Shown here: positions 48,363-59,800 of the stretch, piece by piece
How the letters are laid out: every line of letters begins with the position of its first letter
How positions within the stretch are numbered: the stretch's first letter is position 1
Source: Talinum fruticosum
Taxonomy: Eukaryota > Streptophyta > Magnoliopsida > Caryophyllales > Talinaceae
DNA length: 64,000 nt
Assembly (NCBI GenBank): GCA_021018815.1
Contig: JAITYX010000077.1
Span: forward strand, 265,501-329,500
Reading direction: 5' to 3'
Position numbers and translations under genes: made by a program
Notes under the pieces: generated by a model
What the model was told of the DNA's origin: nothing
The model's database searches: none
The model's input: only the letters and a program-made list of their open reading frames with translations

Positions 48363-51187
48363 TGTAACATCCCTAGACCCACCCTAGGAGTATAACATGC
48401 CAAGATTCCCGAGAGGAACCCCTAAGGCTGCTTAAGGTCTCAACTTGGGGTTAAAAACCCTATCTTAACTTGGCGAAGCGCGGTTCTAGGTTTTCAAAGG
48501 TTTTCCAGAAAATTTCGGCGAGTTTCCTCTATAATATGGCTAATCCCATAGGCTTAAAGCCTTAACCCCGCACGAAATGCAATCTTAAACTCAACGAGCC
48601 ACACGCTCGGAGTATCACATAGGGATTTTACATTCATAATCAAACTTAAGTTCACATACAACAGTCTTTACAACATCTTTATAAACAAAAGCGAGAAAAA
48701 CATGCGGTAAGTCCGGCATCTCTTATTCAGTCCGCTATTCACGAAAGCCAAAGGCAACTCCTGCCGGTCTTAACTTCTATACCTGAAATGTTGGTGAGGT
48801 CATGAGCTCACTAGCCCGGTGAATAACCTAAACCCAACCCCGGGTTTCACTTTGCACATTAATTCATTAACAAACACACGTAAGTTCATAACTCATTCAT
48901 AACATGCGATTCGGATCATACATGCTTAAGACATGCGAGATTCTAAACTCACCAACTTGCCGAGAAACATAATGACATCACTTACTCATGAATTCAATCA
49001 AACATACTTCATTCATCTTTCTACGCAACTAAATCATAGAATCATTCATCATGCAAATCATCATAAATCATATCTTAGATCTTATCGCATTCATTTCTTA
49101 CGAAAACGAGATTCGTTCTTCTTCTTATTCTTCTTCTTGAGTTCAATCATGCACTTCATAAATCATTGGTTCTTTCTTGTTCGTCAAGCATGATCATTCG
49201 TTTCTTCATATCGTAATTCTTTTAAATCTTTTTAGTTTCGAATGGAAAGAAGATTTATGTTCTGCTTTAAAGGCCCAGTTCTTGGAGCCAAAACAATTCG
49301 TGGGCTCGGTTCACGGAGGTATACAATTCGTGGCCTCGAGGCAAAACAATTCGTGGCCTCGAGGCGGCCTCCCTTCCCCGAAGGACGCATACTGTCAATA
49401 ATTCTTGGAAGCAATTCAATTCGTGGCTTCGGGTTGACGAGACACTTCTATGGCCATAGCTTCGAGAGGGTTCTTTAATTCGTGGAGTATTAGATCAATA
49501 ACACAATCCTTTCTCCCTTCTTTAGTTCTTTATGTTCCTTGTCTTCTTATTATCTTCTTATTACTTATACATAAGATAAACTTAATTTATATAATTCATG
49601 CTCAACACGTTAATGTGTAACTTCTTCAAAACAAGCAATTCACATGAGCAAGTTCCAACTCCAGCACAATCAATTCATTTCACCTACGCATGCTTATGTC
49701 ATTCATAATCGATGTAATTCACGATAAACACATAATCACATAAACATGCCAACTAGGATTCATAATCAACGAACTTATCGTTTTCATGCTCGCGTATTAT
49801 CGCGTATAAGTAATTTATGGTTCTATAACTTTCCTTAATCGATATATATCTTTTAATCTAGCCACATAGCTTCCTAAATCTCAGTTCTTAATTTAGTTAC
49901 TCACTTAGTTCCGATTTTGCTCAAAACAGGACATTTTCACTTAAAATTGCATATCTCCCAATTTACTTATCCAATGCATACCAAATTTTACAGGAGATTT
50001 CCATAAATTGCCACGAAGTTGCAATAAAAATTACAGGAAATTTAGGCTACACATGAATTCACAGAAATCAGACAGCATGCTTAATTCACGAAATCTGCAC
50101 ATAAATCATGAAATTCAATTTCTGATTTTTCTCAATAAACCTATTCAAGCTATTTTCATCAAATTCTCAATATACAGTTCAATAATCATGCTTAAGAATG
50201 GTCAATAATCACTAAATTCATGAATCGGACATTAAATTCGCAACATGCTTTTCAATTCATGAGTTGCTTAGTCTCTTCGATTTAGGCCTCTAACTTCTTC
50301 AATTAACTTAGGGATTCCAATTTCATACCTCGGATTCAAGTTCAATCCACCTAATTCATTTTAATTCTTAAGGATGGATTCAAATTACTCACCTTGAATT
50401 CTTAGAGGTTCTAAGAATTTCGGTTTTGGAAGGTTTTCGGATTAGTTTTGCTTTCTCTTCTTCCTCCTTTCGCTGCCCTCGTTGCTCTTGCCCTCGATTC
50501 CTCTGCTTCGACTCTCCTTCCTTCGCCTTCGCTTCTCTTTCCTTTCTTCTTCGTCTCCCTCCTCGCGCTCACCGGCCGTCGGCCGCGGTTCCGTGCTCAC
50601 GGACCGCCTTCCTCGGCCCTCGCGTTCGGCGGCCGCGGAACCCCTTCGGTCCCCTATTTCGCTCGGCCTCTCTACTCTTCTCTTTCTTCATTCTGCTCGG
50701 CCTCCTAAGCTCTCGCTCTCCCTTGCCCACCGACAGCGATGCCCTCGCCGTTCGGAGACCACCAGCCACCGGCCTCTCGCGCTCTCTCCCTCTCTCGCTT
50801 TCCCCTGCTCCCTCTCTCGCTTTTCCCGTCTCTCGCTTTCCCGTTCTTTTCTTTCCCGCTTACGCTTCGCTTCTTTCCTTCTAATGTCTCGGTCCACTCT
50901 CTCTCCTCTTTTCCTAATTCCACATGATGGGCTTGCTTTGCTCCCTTTCAATTGGACCCATCTCTCTCTCTTTGCTTAATTCCTTGCCGGCTCCTCCTTC
51001 TCAAATGCCGACCATCCTTCTTCATTTCTCATTTCCTTTCTTTTTATCCTAATTGGGTCCAACTTCAATTTCAATAGGTCCAATAAGCTAGCCCATGCTC
51101 GGTTTCGGTTCTCGGCTCCTAATTTCGACTCGGAAAAATTCTAATAATTCACTATCGAGCAAGCACACGAAATTTCGGGGTCTCACA
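48363..51187. mobile_element. Solo LTR (~2.8 kb) with 5-bp target-site duplication
   Basis: It begins TGTAACATCCCTAGACCC and ends TTTCGGGGTCTCACA (TG...CA). It is flanked on both sides by CTTAG (48358-48362 and 51188-51192), a perfect 5-bp TSD. TGTAAC-type starts and GGGGTCTCACA-type ends are typical of long Ty3/Gypsy LTRs. The interior has no gag-pol; it has a C/T-rich, GC-rich block at 50.43-50.98 kb. No PBS or PPT follows, so the element collapsed by LTR-LTR recombination. Confidence 0.88.
49285..49485. repeat. AATTCGTGG minisatellite inside the solo LTR
   Basis: AATTCGTGG occurs five times (near 49290, 49325, 49347, 49420 and 49477), the middle copies with the context 'caattcgtggcctcgagg'. 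Degenerate spacing. Confidence 0.75.
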
Positions 51188-51774
51188 CTTAGTCTCTCCA
51201 AGAACAAACCTTCATAGTTACATATTTTCTCTATGCATTGTTTTTAACTACAAGTAGGCAAAATTTGAGTATATCAATAACCCAACTCTTTAGTAAAAAG
51301 ACTACCACAAAATTCATTTTAATCAAGAGTTTTTATTTTATATATATATATTTCATAAGTTTTATTTTATGAAAATCTTTATCATTATTTAAGTAATCTA
51401 TGGTATTCAAACACTAATTTGAAATAAGCTAAGCATATTATTAGCAATTTTTATTATGTTCACTAAATTATTAATATGGTTAACAACTTATGCAAATAAA
51501 ATAGGATGAATCGAGTAATATCTAATAGAGCATATAAATGTTCAAAATAGTGAAGTGTATAATGTATCATACTTTAAGAAATCTAATTTAATTTAGTTTT
51601 TAATTTTTAAATAGGAAAAGTAGTAAGTCAAATCAACTTACAGAATTCCGTACGATACTTATATAATTCTTAAATATGAACATCATTAATCTGGATTTAA
51701 GAAACTATCTTTATGTAAGGTTCCCTAAACACTATCAATAGATAACCTCACATACTTAGAGAACGATGAAGGTT

Positions 51775-53330
51775 TGCTCGGGGAGAGTCCGAGTCACCCT
51801 AGAGGGGGTGAATAGGGTGATAGAAAATTCTTAGTGAAAATACGCACTTTTGCGCGAGAGAGAGACAAAGACAGATTATGAGTCTATCAACGAGGTCGGA
51901 AAAATCTGGACTCGAAAGCAATCAATCGAAAGAGCAAGAGCGGTAAAGGCATGTCCGAGTCTAGAATGAACTCGGAAAGATAACACTTAGATTTTACGTG
52001 GAAACCCTCCCGGGGCGAGAAAACCACGGCCCGTGTCAATCCGGACACGAAGTCAAATCCACTATTTTGAGTCCACAAAATACCGTGAACTGACCGAACC
52101 CGAGTTGCTCCCTTAAATAACTCTATACAAGTTTTCCTAGACTCGAAATTCCCTTATCCGATCTAGTACTTCCTAGGTGAGATAACCCTTACAGCTAGGG
52201 ACAACTAAGCTGAGTTAACCTTACTGACTTAGTCAAGGGACCTTACAAAGAATGTAAGAAAGAGTTTGTAACTTAGTACAAGACCTTACAACTCGAAAGT
52301 AATGAATTACGAGTGGGAGTTGTAAGTAGAAGATTGAAAGTAAATACAATGACTTTTCTCAAGTATGTGTATTAACAATAGATTCGGCAATCTTCAAGTC
52401 TTGTAAAGTGGCTTCTATTTATAGATAACCAAACAGAGTAGCCGTTATCTTCATCTGCCGACCGAGAGCCTTTTGTGACCGTTGATAGAGGCTTTACGAG
52501 TCACTCGGAAAGTGTCCGTTGAAATATGAACGTTGGATAACGGTTTAACTCTCTTGGAAGTCCCAAAACCATTAGCGGTGTCTTGAAGGATAAGGTGGAA
52601 ACCACCGTTAAGCTTAGCGTTTCGGTTTTCCAGATTTGGAAACGGACAACTTCGACACAATCTTACGGGACTGAAGCAGGGAAGGTGAAAAGCCATATCT
52701 CGCTGGTGATTTGACGTTACGAAGCCGGCTACTTTTGTAGTTTGAAAAAGATGTATCCTCGAATGAATAACCTACAAAAGTAAATCAATTCTGGTTCTCA
52801 AAGTATAAAATACTTTGGTCCGAAGTTAGACACGAGATAATAAAATAATTATGATAAATAAGCAAGCGATTATCCGAGTCGGAAATGAAATGGAATTTTA
52901 CGAGTCCAATATCCATGATACTCGGAATTCCATCCGACTTAGTCTAAGCGATAGAACAAGTTCCATAAAGAATAACGAGTGAGATAAATTGATAAAGACT
53001 AAGTATGAAACGGACTAAAGATATTGACTCTAACAAAAATAGAGCATCTAATCATTAGTAAGATTCCGAGTGAGAAATAGACGGAGTACTAGTCCGCGAT
53101 AAATGCGAGTGAAGATGGACTCGAACAGAAAACCACTTTTCCGAGTCTCAACCGGATAAGCAATAAATGTAATAAGTGAAAACCGTATCACTCGGAAAAG
53201 ATACTCTTTTACCAAAAGAGGTTTACGCGATACCGAGAATGCCTTGGAATCAAAACTCTAAAAACATGGGGTTGTCATACCCGATTCGTTTAGTGCAACT
53301 CGAAATGCGTTGAGAAATGTCCGAGTCTTC
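51775..53330 (-). mobile_element. Copia-like repeat, reverse arm
   Basis: Inverted partner of 47030-48345, free of the solo LTR. On the minus strand its 3' part reads 'tattcaccccctctagggtg' and 'gggttatctcacctaggaag' type segments. CG-containing words such as CTCGGAAA and ACGAGT recur throughout. No reverse transcriptase or integrase. It abuts Helitron-derived sequence at ~53377. Confidence 0.6.
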
Positions 53331-53376
53331 AAACGAGACAAAGTAATTAAAGAGTCGTTGGTCGAATATATATGCG

Positions 53377-54904
53377 AATCCAGCTGATGGAGAAAGATTT
53401 TATATGCGATTGTTGCTCAATCATGTTAAAGACCCGTAATCATTTGCACATCGCAAAGCTGTTAATGGTATTACTTATTCAACATTCGGAGAAGTTGTAG
53501 AAAAATTAAATCTCATGCATAATGACGCTAGTATTCGACGATGTTTAATGGATGCATCCATAACGAGAATATAATCGTCATTTCGATGGTTATTTGTCAC
53601 TTGTTTCAGTATACTATCAACCAGCTGGAGTCCGTAGCTCGTTGGGATGAATTCTTTCCATTCATGGCTGAGGATTATTCTTCAACTTCCTCAACAGATC
53701 GTGATTGTGCACTAAATTATGTTCTACTTGAAATATATCGAATACTAAAGCGGTTAGGTAATAAAATTACATACTTTAACCTCCCACAACTAACTCCAAG
53801 TTGATGAAGGGGTTAAATTATATAGAGTTTTACATGCTGAATTGTCTTTGCCAGTGCCACGTAAAGATATTCATTGTGCCAAAAATCTCAATGATAACTA
53901 ACGATATGCATTTAACACAATTATGGAGGTTATTAGTATAAATAATGGTGTCATGTTTTTGTAGATGCCCTGGTAGGATTGGAAAAATATTATTATATCG
54001 TGTCATTCTTATTAATATAAAACTTGAAGGTCAATTCGGACTCGTTGCGAGTATACTCTTAAATTGTTGCAACACTTTTATACAAAGCTAAAATAGCATA
54101 TAAGACATTAGGATGCATTGTCAATGTATTGTCTTACTAGACAATATGTATAAGTGCACTTGATAAAACGAGGTTGTAGTTATTATATAAAATGAAACCA
54201 GTATGACTCATCAACGTGCATGGAGACTATTGATTGTAATTTTAGAGATATTATGGGAGTAAGTTTTGCAAAGTGATGATATTTAATGGAGATTTTAGAC
54301 AAGTCTTATAGGTTATACCAAATGGTACTAAAGTTGAGACAATCAATGCATGTCTCATCAAGTGAACATTATAGACAAATATTCGAATACTTCATTTGAC
54401 ACAAAACATGAGGTTTTTACTTGATGAAGATTTTGCAATTTTCTTGCTCGGAGCGGAAGATGGACATGAATGTACTATTAATGAAGATATGATCAAATTG
54501 CCACCATCAATACACATATTACCTAATCATAGTAATCCTATTGATGATTTAATTGATGCGATCTTCCCTAATTTGAGTAACCATGTAGGTGATAAAATGT
54601 ATATGATTGACAGAGTTGTAGTCATCCATACAAATGAAGAAGTTTGCACTTTAAATGATAAAAATATTGACAAATTTGCCAAAATTGAAAAGATTTACTA
54701 CTCTTTTGATGATATCCCCAATTATGTCAAACATCTATATCAAAACAAATCATTGAACGCATTACTCTTTGGAGGACTATCACCACATGCTCATATATTA
54801 AAAGTTGGTTGTCTAATCATGCTCATAATGAATGACTTATACAATCAAACTAAGTTAATATGTCGTCAATTTAGGAAGCATTTAATCGAGGCCGAAATGA
54901 AATG
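53377..54904 (+). pseudogene. Helitron helicase (Pif1-like) remnant
   Basis: Broken frames read in order as the Helitron Pif1 helicase: NPADGERFYMRLLLNHVK, FAHRKAVNGITYSTFGEV, NDASIRRCLMDA (53.38-53.57 kb); 'RYAFNTIMEVISINNGV' (~53.90 kb); a degenerate LEGQFGLVAS patch (~54.03 kb); 'FNGDFRQVL' and IPNGTKVETINACLIK (~54.28-54.36 kb); LTQNMRFLLDEDFAIFLLG, GDGHECT-like, and AIFPNLSNHVGDKMYMIDR to EKIYYSFDDIPN (54.39-54.73 kb). Many stops and frameshifts make it dead. The Rep domain and Helitron termini were not found. It lies immediately left of a copied BRF1 fragment. Confidence 0.82.
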
Positions 54905-55030
54905 AATATTCGAACTCAAGATCTTATAAAAAAAACGCCAAATATATAATATAGAATACATTATATATAATATATAATATCATGTATTTTTATTATCCAA
55001 ATCATATAATGTTAGTATTATTTTGAAATC

Positions 55031-55530
55031 CAAATCTGGTAGTATAATTATAATTTTTTTAAAAAAACACATAAATATCCCCAACATCTTTTACGAAAGT
55101 CGCTTTAGTTGAATATATATTTTATTCGAGAACTTTGCCACAATGGAAACAACATCTAATACACATGAAGAGGTATTAGCGGGCGAAATAGTTGAATACA
55201 TAAACAAATATTGGATCCGAATAAAAGAACATGGGGTTGAAATTGAAAGGATTTAAAATTCAGAGACCTCGTAGCATAGGTTTATAGTAAGGTAGGATCC
55301 AAACTATCAGTAATGAAGATAAATACTAGTTAAAGTAAATGATTAATTCGGGGTATAAATTATAAGCGGACTCACATGAAACCCATATCGATCCGCTCCA
55401 ACGGTGACATGTCTTACGTAGTGATTGCACCGGCGCCGCTTCGTCTCCATAACCAAGGATTAATAGCAAATTCTTGGGAATTGGAGCGTAAGGGCGGATG
55501 AGAGTCAACGGACAAGGGGAGAGAGAAGCC
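55031..55530 (-). pseudogene. Dead partial copy of BRF1 (exons 1-2, intron 1, start of 5' flank)
   Basis: Collinear with 45100-45590 in the same orientation. The exon 1 copy starts at 55450 (METKRR, then R for W and Y for a zinc-ligand C) and has a 1-nt insertion (CGTTGGAGC against TGTTGAGC) that shifts the frame. The exon 2 copy (~55075-55155) keeps [10 protein letters not shown], then a TAA stop, and the GTATGT donor is lost. The upstream out-of-frame ATG is changed to ATC. Homology stops at about 55530 on the 5'-flank side, where the real gene has GCCGGAGAG repeats and the copy has 'gccgatgccgatgccgatcc'. Confidence 0.93.
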
Positions 55531-56890
55531 GATGCCGATGCCGATCCCCTTCAATTGAGTTATCTTTCCCGCTCAAGGAGCACAAGTCGGGGAGGAGAGA
55601 GAAACAGCTGGTGCCCTTCAAATTCAATTCGATCGTCTTTGTCTCCTATTTTGATTTTTGAGCGGCTCGACAATTGCTCCCGCTTCGTCTCACGAGGCAA
55701 TGACCTCCTCAATACATTTCCAAACTTCGTAAATAGGTTTTCTTCGTTATTGCCCCGTAAAACCAATTTTTGCTACTATCTTTTATTCCACGAATTCGAG
55801 AATCCTAAACAACCATGTCGAAAATTTAACACGGGTAGTTAATTGAGAATTTGCAATTGTAATTTCTTTGATATTACATTAGTTTAAAATTATAATTATT
55901 CAAAAACATATATATTAAAAACAATAGTTACATTGTTATAAAATTGTCTATATATTTTTAAAACTATATATTTTATTATTTATTTATATTAATAAAATTA
56001 AAATAAAAAATAACTAAAGTCATTATATCGTAAGGGTATAAAATTAGCATGTTTAATAATGGAAAACAAATATTTGTTAGATTTGAAATAAACACCATAT
56101 CATACATGACAGCCTATAAGTTTTGGGACAAAAATCCACCATAGGAGCCAAGAGACATTGCTTTTCTTCTACTTTTCTCTTAAAACAAATGACAAAACTG
56201 TACATATTTGATTTGAATTTTGTTTCCAAATAATTACATTTGTACAAAATTGAGGTCTATTGACCAATATATATATGTTTAAATTTTTTGGTAAATATTA
56301 ACCAATATTTATTTAGTTATAATATGCTCATTCAATAAAAAAAAGCACACAAAAGACTATCATCTTGGAACAATTTTGCTCACATTTTTTATATGTTGGT
56401 TTGGTAGCACAAAGGAGGAAGTAGGAAACGTTAAATAATTCAATGTGGATTGCTTCACCGAAAGAGAGAGAAAACCTTGTCACTTTTTATGAAGCTTACA
56501 GATCAAATATAGAGAGCAAAATGACTAAAAGCTAAAGGGAAACAAAGAGAAGGGCAATATGTATATATATTTTGCCGTGCCTATTAGCAGAGATGAAGCT
56601 TTATGCAAATGATGCTGCATTTCAGAGGCCAAAATAATAATTGTATAAAGAGAAGGATTTCAATACCAAATGCTGTATAGTTCCTGTGTGGCATCAAAAT
56701 TCAAAGTACCATTTCCAAAAATTAGGCTTTGAGTTCTAACTAGAGTACTAGAGCACTGAATCAGGACAGCGAGAAATCGATCAGACAGCCATTGTGAAAG
56801 AGGCAGACCTAAGGTCTTAATCCGCCTAAACATTCATTATTCACCAAAATTACACATGCAGAAATTAACAGACAAACAGGAAAGTGAAAG
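55531..56890. other. AT-rich intergenic region
   Basis: After the BRF1 copy comes a moderately GC-rich 300 bp without recognised coding sense, then AT-rich DNA up to the last exon of the acidic-protein gene. Its 3' UTR should lie just left of 56891. No other gene seen. Confidence 0.55.
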
Positions 56891-59800
56891 TCATGGGCTT
56901 GCCAAGGGACATTGATTGTCTGAACGTGACTGTAGTGCCGGTCTTTTCCTCTCTGACTGCAGCTGCATATCACACAAGACAAAGATAATTGTCAACAAGG
57001 TGGAAAATGAACTCAACTCAACTTAATGTGTAGTGTACTTAACAAAAACAAGGGTGGGGTTGACAAGGCAGGCATTACCAGGAGCACTTTGACTTCCTTC
57101 TTTAGCTTCCCTATGCTCATGGCAGGAGAAACAACCATTTTGATATTTGCAGCTTCTGGTTTGCTCGCACTATCAATGTTCTCCTTGTTGGCATCCACAA
57201 CACGGGTTGTCCTTGCAGCTGAGATAGGTGTCTTGCTTGAAGATTTTATTGGTGTAAACAACGGTGTCTTTCTTGATGATTTAGTTGGGGTAAATTGCAA
57301 TGGAAGAGTGATAGTGTCTGGCTCTGTCCCCCAGCTCGCTTGAGAGTTGTTGGTTCAATAGAAAACCTTTCAGTTCTCACTTGCTGATCAACTTGAGTTG
57401 CACCTCCATCAAGCTTCAGGTGTGAGTTATCACAATCCACAAATTCAACATTAATGTGGCCAGTCACAGAATCTCCAGAAATCTCATTACAAGTCAATAT
57501 GCTTACACCAGAGCCATCCATCTCATCTGCAGCAGAAAGTACATCACCACCCTTGATGACATTTTTCGCCTTCATCTCGGGACCATCATTTGACTCTTCA
57601 TCACAGTCATTCTCAGTCCCAGAAACTGCAAACCAATGTCAAATGTTTAGTTTGTCTGGCTTAAAAAGGAGAGACACAATCAGATTGAGAGCAGAGAAGG
57701 CTCCATGATAGCATCTAAAGAAAAAGGAAAAAAATATAATATGTATTCAATCCATGATGTCTTGACAACAAATTTTACGAGCCGGCATACCAGGCACGGT
57801 TGTGGAATTAAATCCATCAGATATCTCTTCGGTTGCTTCTGTCAAATGTTCTTTCATTTGTTTGGGTAGATCAACATCAGAATTGTTGCTGCCAACCAGG
57901 GTTTCATCGTCCTCCAAACTTAGTTTTTCCATTTTCTTTGCTAATAGATTTGCTTCCTGTAAAAGTGATGCAGAATTTGGCATAATGTCATGAACTTGTA
58001 TGATGTTCTATGAAAACTTAAAAACCTGGAACGCAGCCTCAAACCTACGTTTCGAAGTTTCCAGCTGTCCTGATGAACAGTACAGGAGGATGAAGACCGT
58101 ACACTTACCTGGAGTTTTTCCTTGAGCATCCTCTTTAGCTTGCGCATGCTTTTGTGGCACAGTGGTGTCCCCTTAACTTTAGGTGCAGACTTAGAAGCTT
58201 GAGCAGCTGGCTCAGAAACAAACTTCTTGCTCAGCTGATCCTCTGTCTCGTCACCCTCAAGCTTCTCACTTGGGGGTAAACTTGCAGTGGCATCAGAAAT
58301 ACTTGTCATGACTTTCTGAAACTCACGCTGACCATTTTCAGGCTCGTAATCCATAGATATTTCCGCACTGCTCACTTCTTGCTCTTCATTTGAGCATTTT
58401 TTATCAGAGGCAGAACTAGATTTCAGGTATTCATCTTCATTTGAGATGACAACATCATTGACAGAATCCCCCAATTTCTTCGAGTTATCTTCAATGGCAC
58501 AGTTGGTTAGGGGTTTGAGATCTATGTTAACCTTCAGCATAGTGCAGTTGCCTTCAACAACATCTGAATCTTCTTCTGATTCAGGGTCCATGTCATCCTT
58601 AGCCAGAATGCTGATATCTTTTGCAATGTCGAACTGATATTCTGAGATGACAACATCGTTGACAGAATCCCCCAATTGCTTCGAGTTATCAGTATTGAGG
58701 ACCCCCTCAGAGCCTGCATGCATTGTTACTTAAGGAAAGAACATGGGGAAAAAATACATAGACAATTTTTTTTCTTGGGGGAGGGGGCGTTGTCTAAGGG
58801 TGCACCATATATGACATAAACCAGAATACGATAAAACCAACCTTCTATGTTGGCAACCTCCACTGCATCCGAGAAGTCCCACACTTGACCAAATCCCTCA
58901 GTCCCTAGTGCTGGTGCCTCTTGCATTAAGCCTACAAATGAAGTAATATAATCATATATCAACTTCTGAGGAAAGACAACATTTTGGAGTGTCAATTGGG
59001 TAATTGATCTGCTTAGAGCTAGTGATGGGTTGTAAGCATTTCTCACCTTTAACGTCGGGCTCATCAGAAGAGATAGCATCTGTTTCTTCATAAGCGTTAA
59101 TATCTGATTCTAGTATATCAGTGATACCACTCTTGTTATCAAACTCAATGCATTCAGCAAGTGCATCAATCTCTGCTTCTGGTGCTTCTTGCATCAGACC
59201 TGCATGTGAGCATATTAACTGCTTATTTACTGTTGAAAAGAGATTTGCAATGTGGAAAACAATGGACCCCTTGAGAATTACTGCAAGTCAGTGAGCTTAC
59301 TCACCATTATCAACATTTTTCTTATCATTCTCCTGAGTATTATTGACCTTGACTTCTTGGTTGCCGCCTGCATTTTGAGAAGCATCATCTTGAAGTTCAA
59401 CATCAAGCTCTATCTCGCTGCTAGATTCTTGACCAAAAATGGCTGAATGATCATGAGTATTTGACTTGAAGTTCAGATTTGACTGAAATTCCCCAACGGT
59501 GTCACTCCTTTCGGTCCCAATATCCTGGTCGTTGCTTCCAGAAGACTTGTTTTCCACTATCTCATCTTGAAGTTCCGTTCCAATTACCCGTGCATCTACT
59601 GAAGTGTCATGTTCAGTTGAAACCTCTTCAGACACAGATTTTGATTCACCATCTAAATTAAGAAAAAGAAATAATTGAGTGAAGGCAATTAGGTAAAATT
59701 GATAACATCACAAAGAAACATGAGCAAATAATTTGGTGTAAAATTTTTCTAGAAGTTTGAGGGATTAAGCAAGCAATTACTGATGGTACTGCAGTTCTCA

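Noticed and set aside
50426..50979. Long Ser/Arg/Leu-rich frames in three phases
   Set aside because: They lie inside the solo LTR in a C/T-rich block that leaves several frames open by composition; no gag-pol similarity.
57282..57340. A 59-nt intron (GTGAGA...CAGAG) as a confident splice in exon 10
   Set aside because: It would restore the frame but is shorter than normal plant introns and the acceptor follows a competing CAG; kept only as one explanation of the frameshift.
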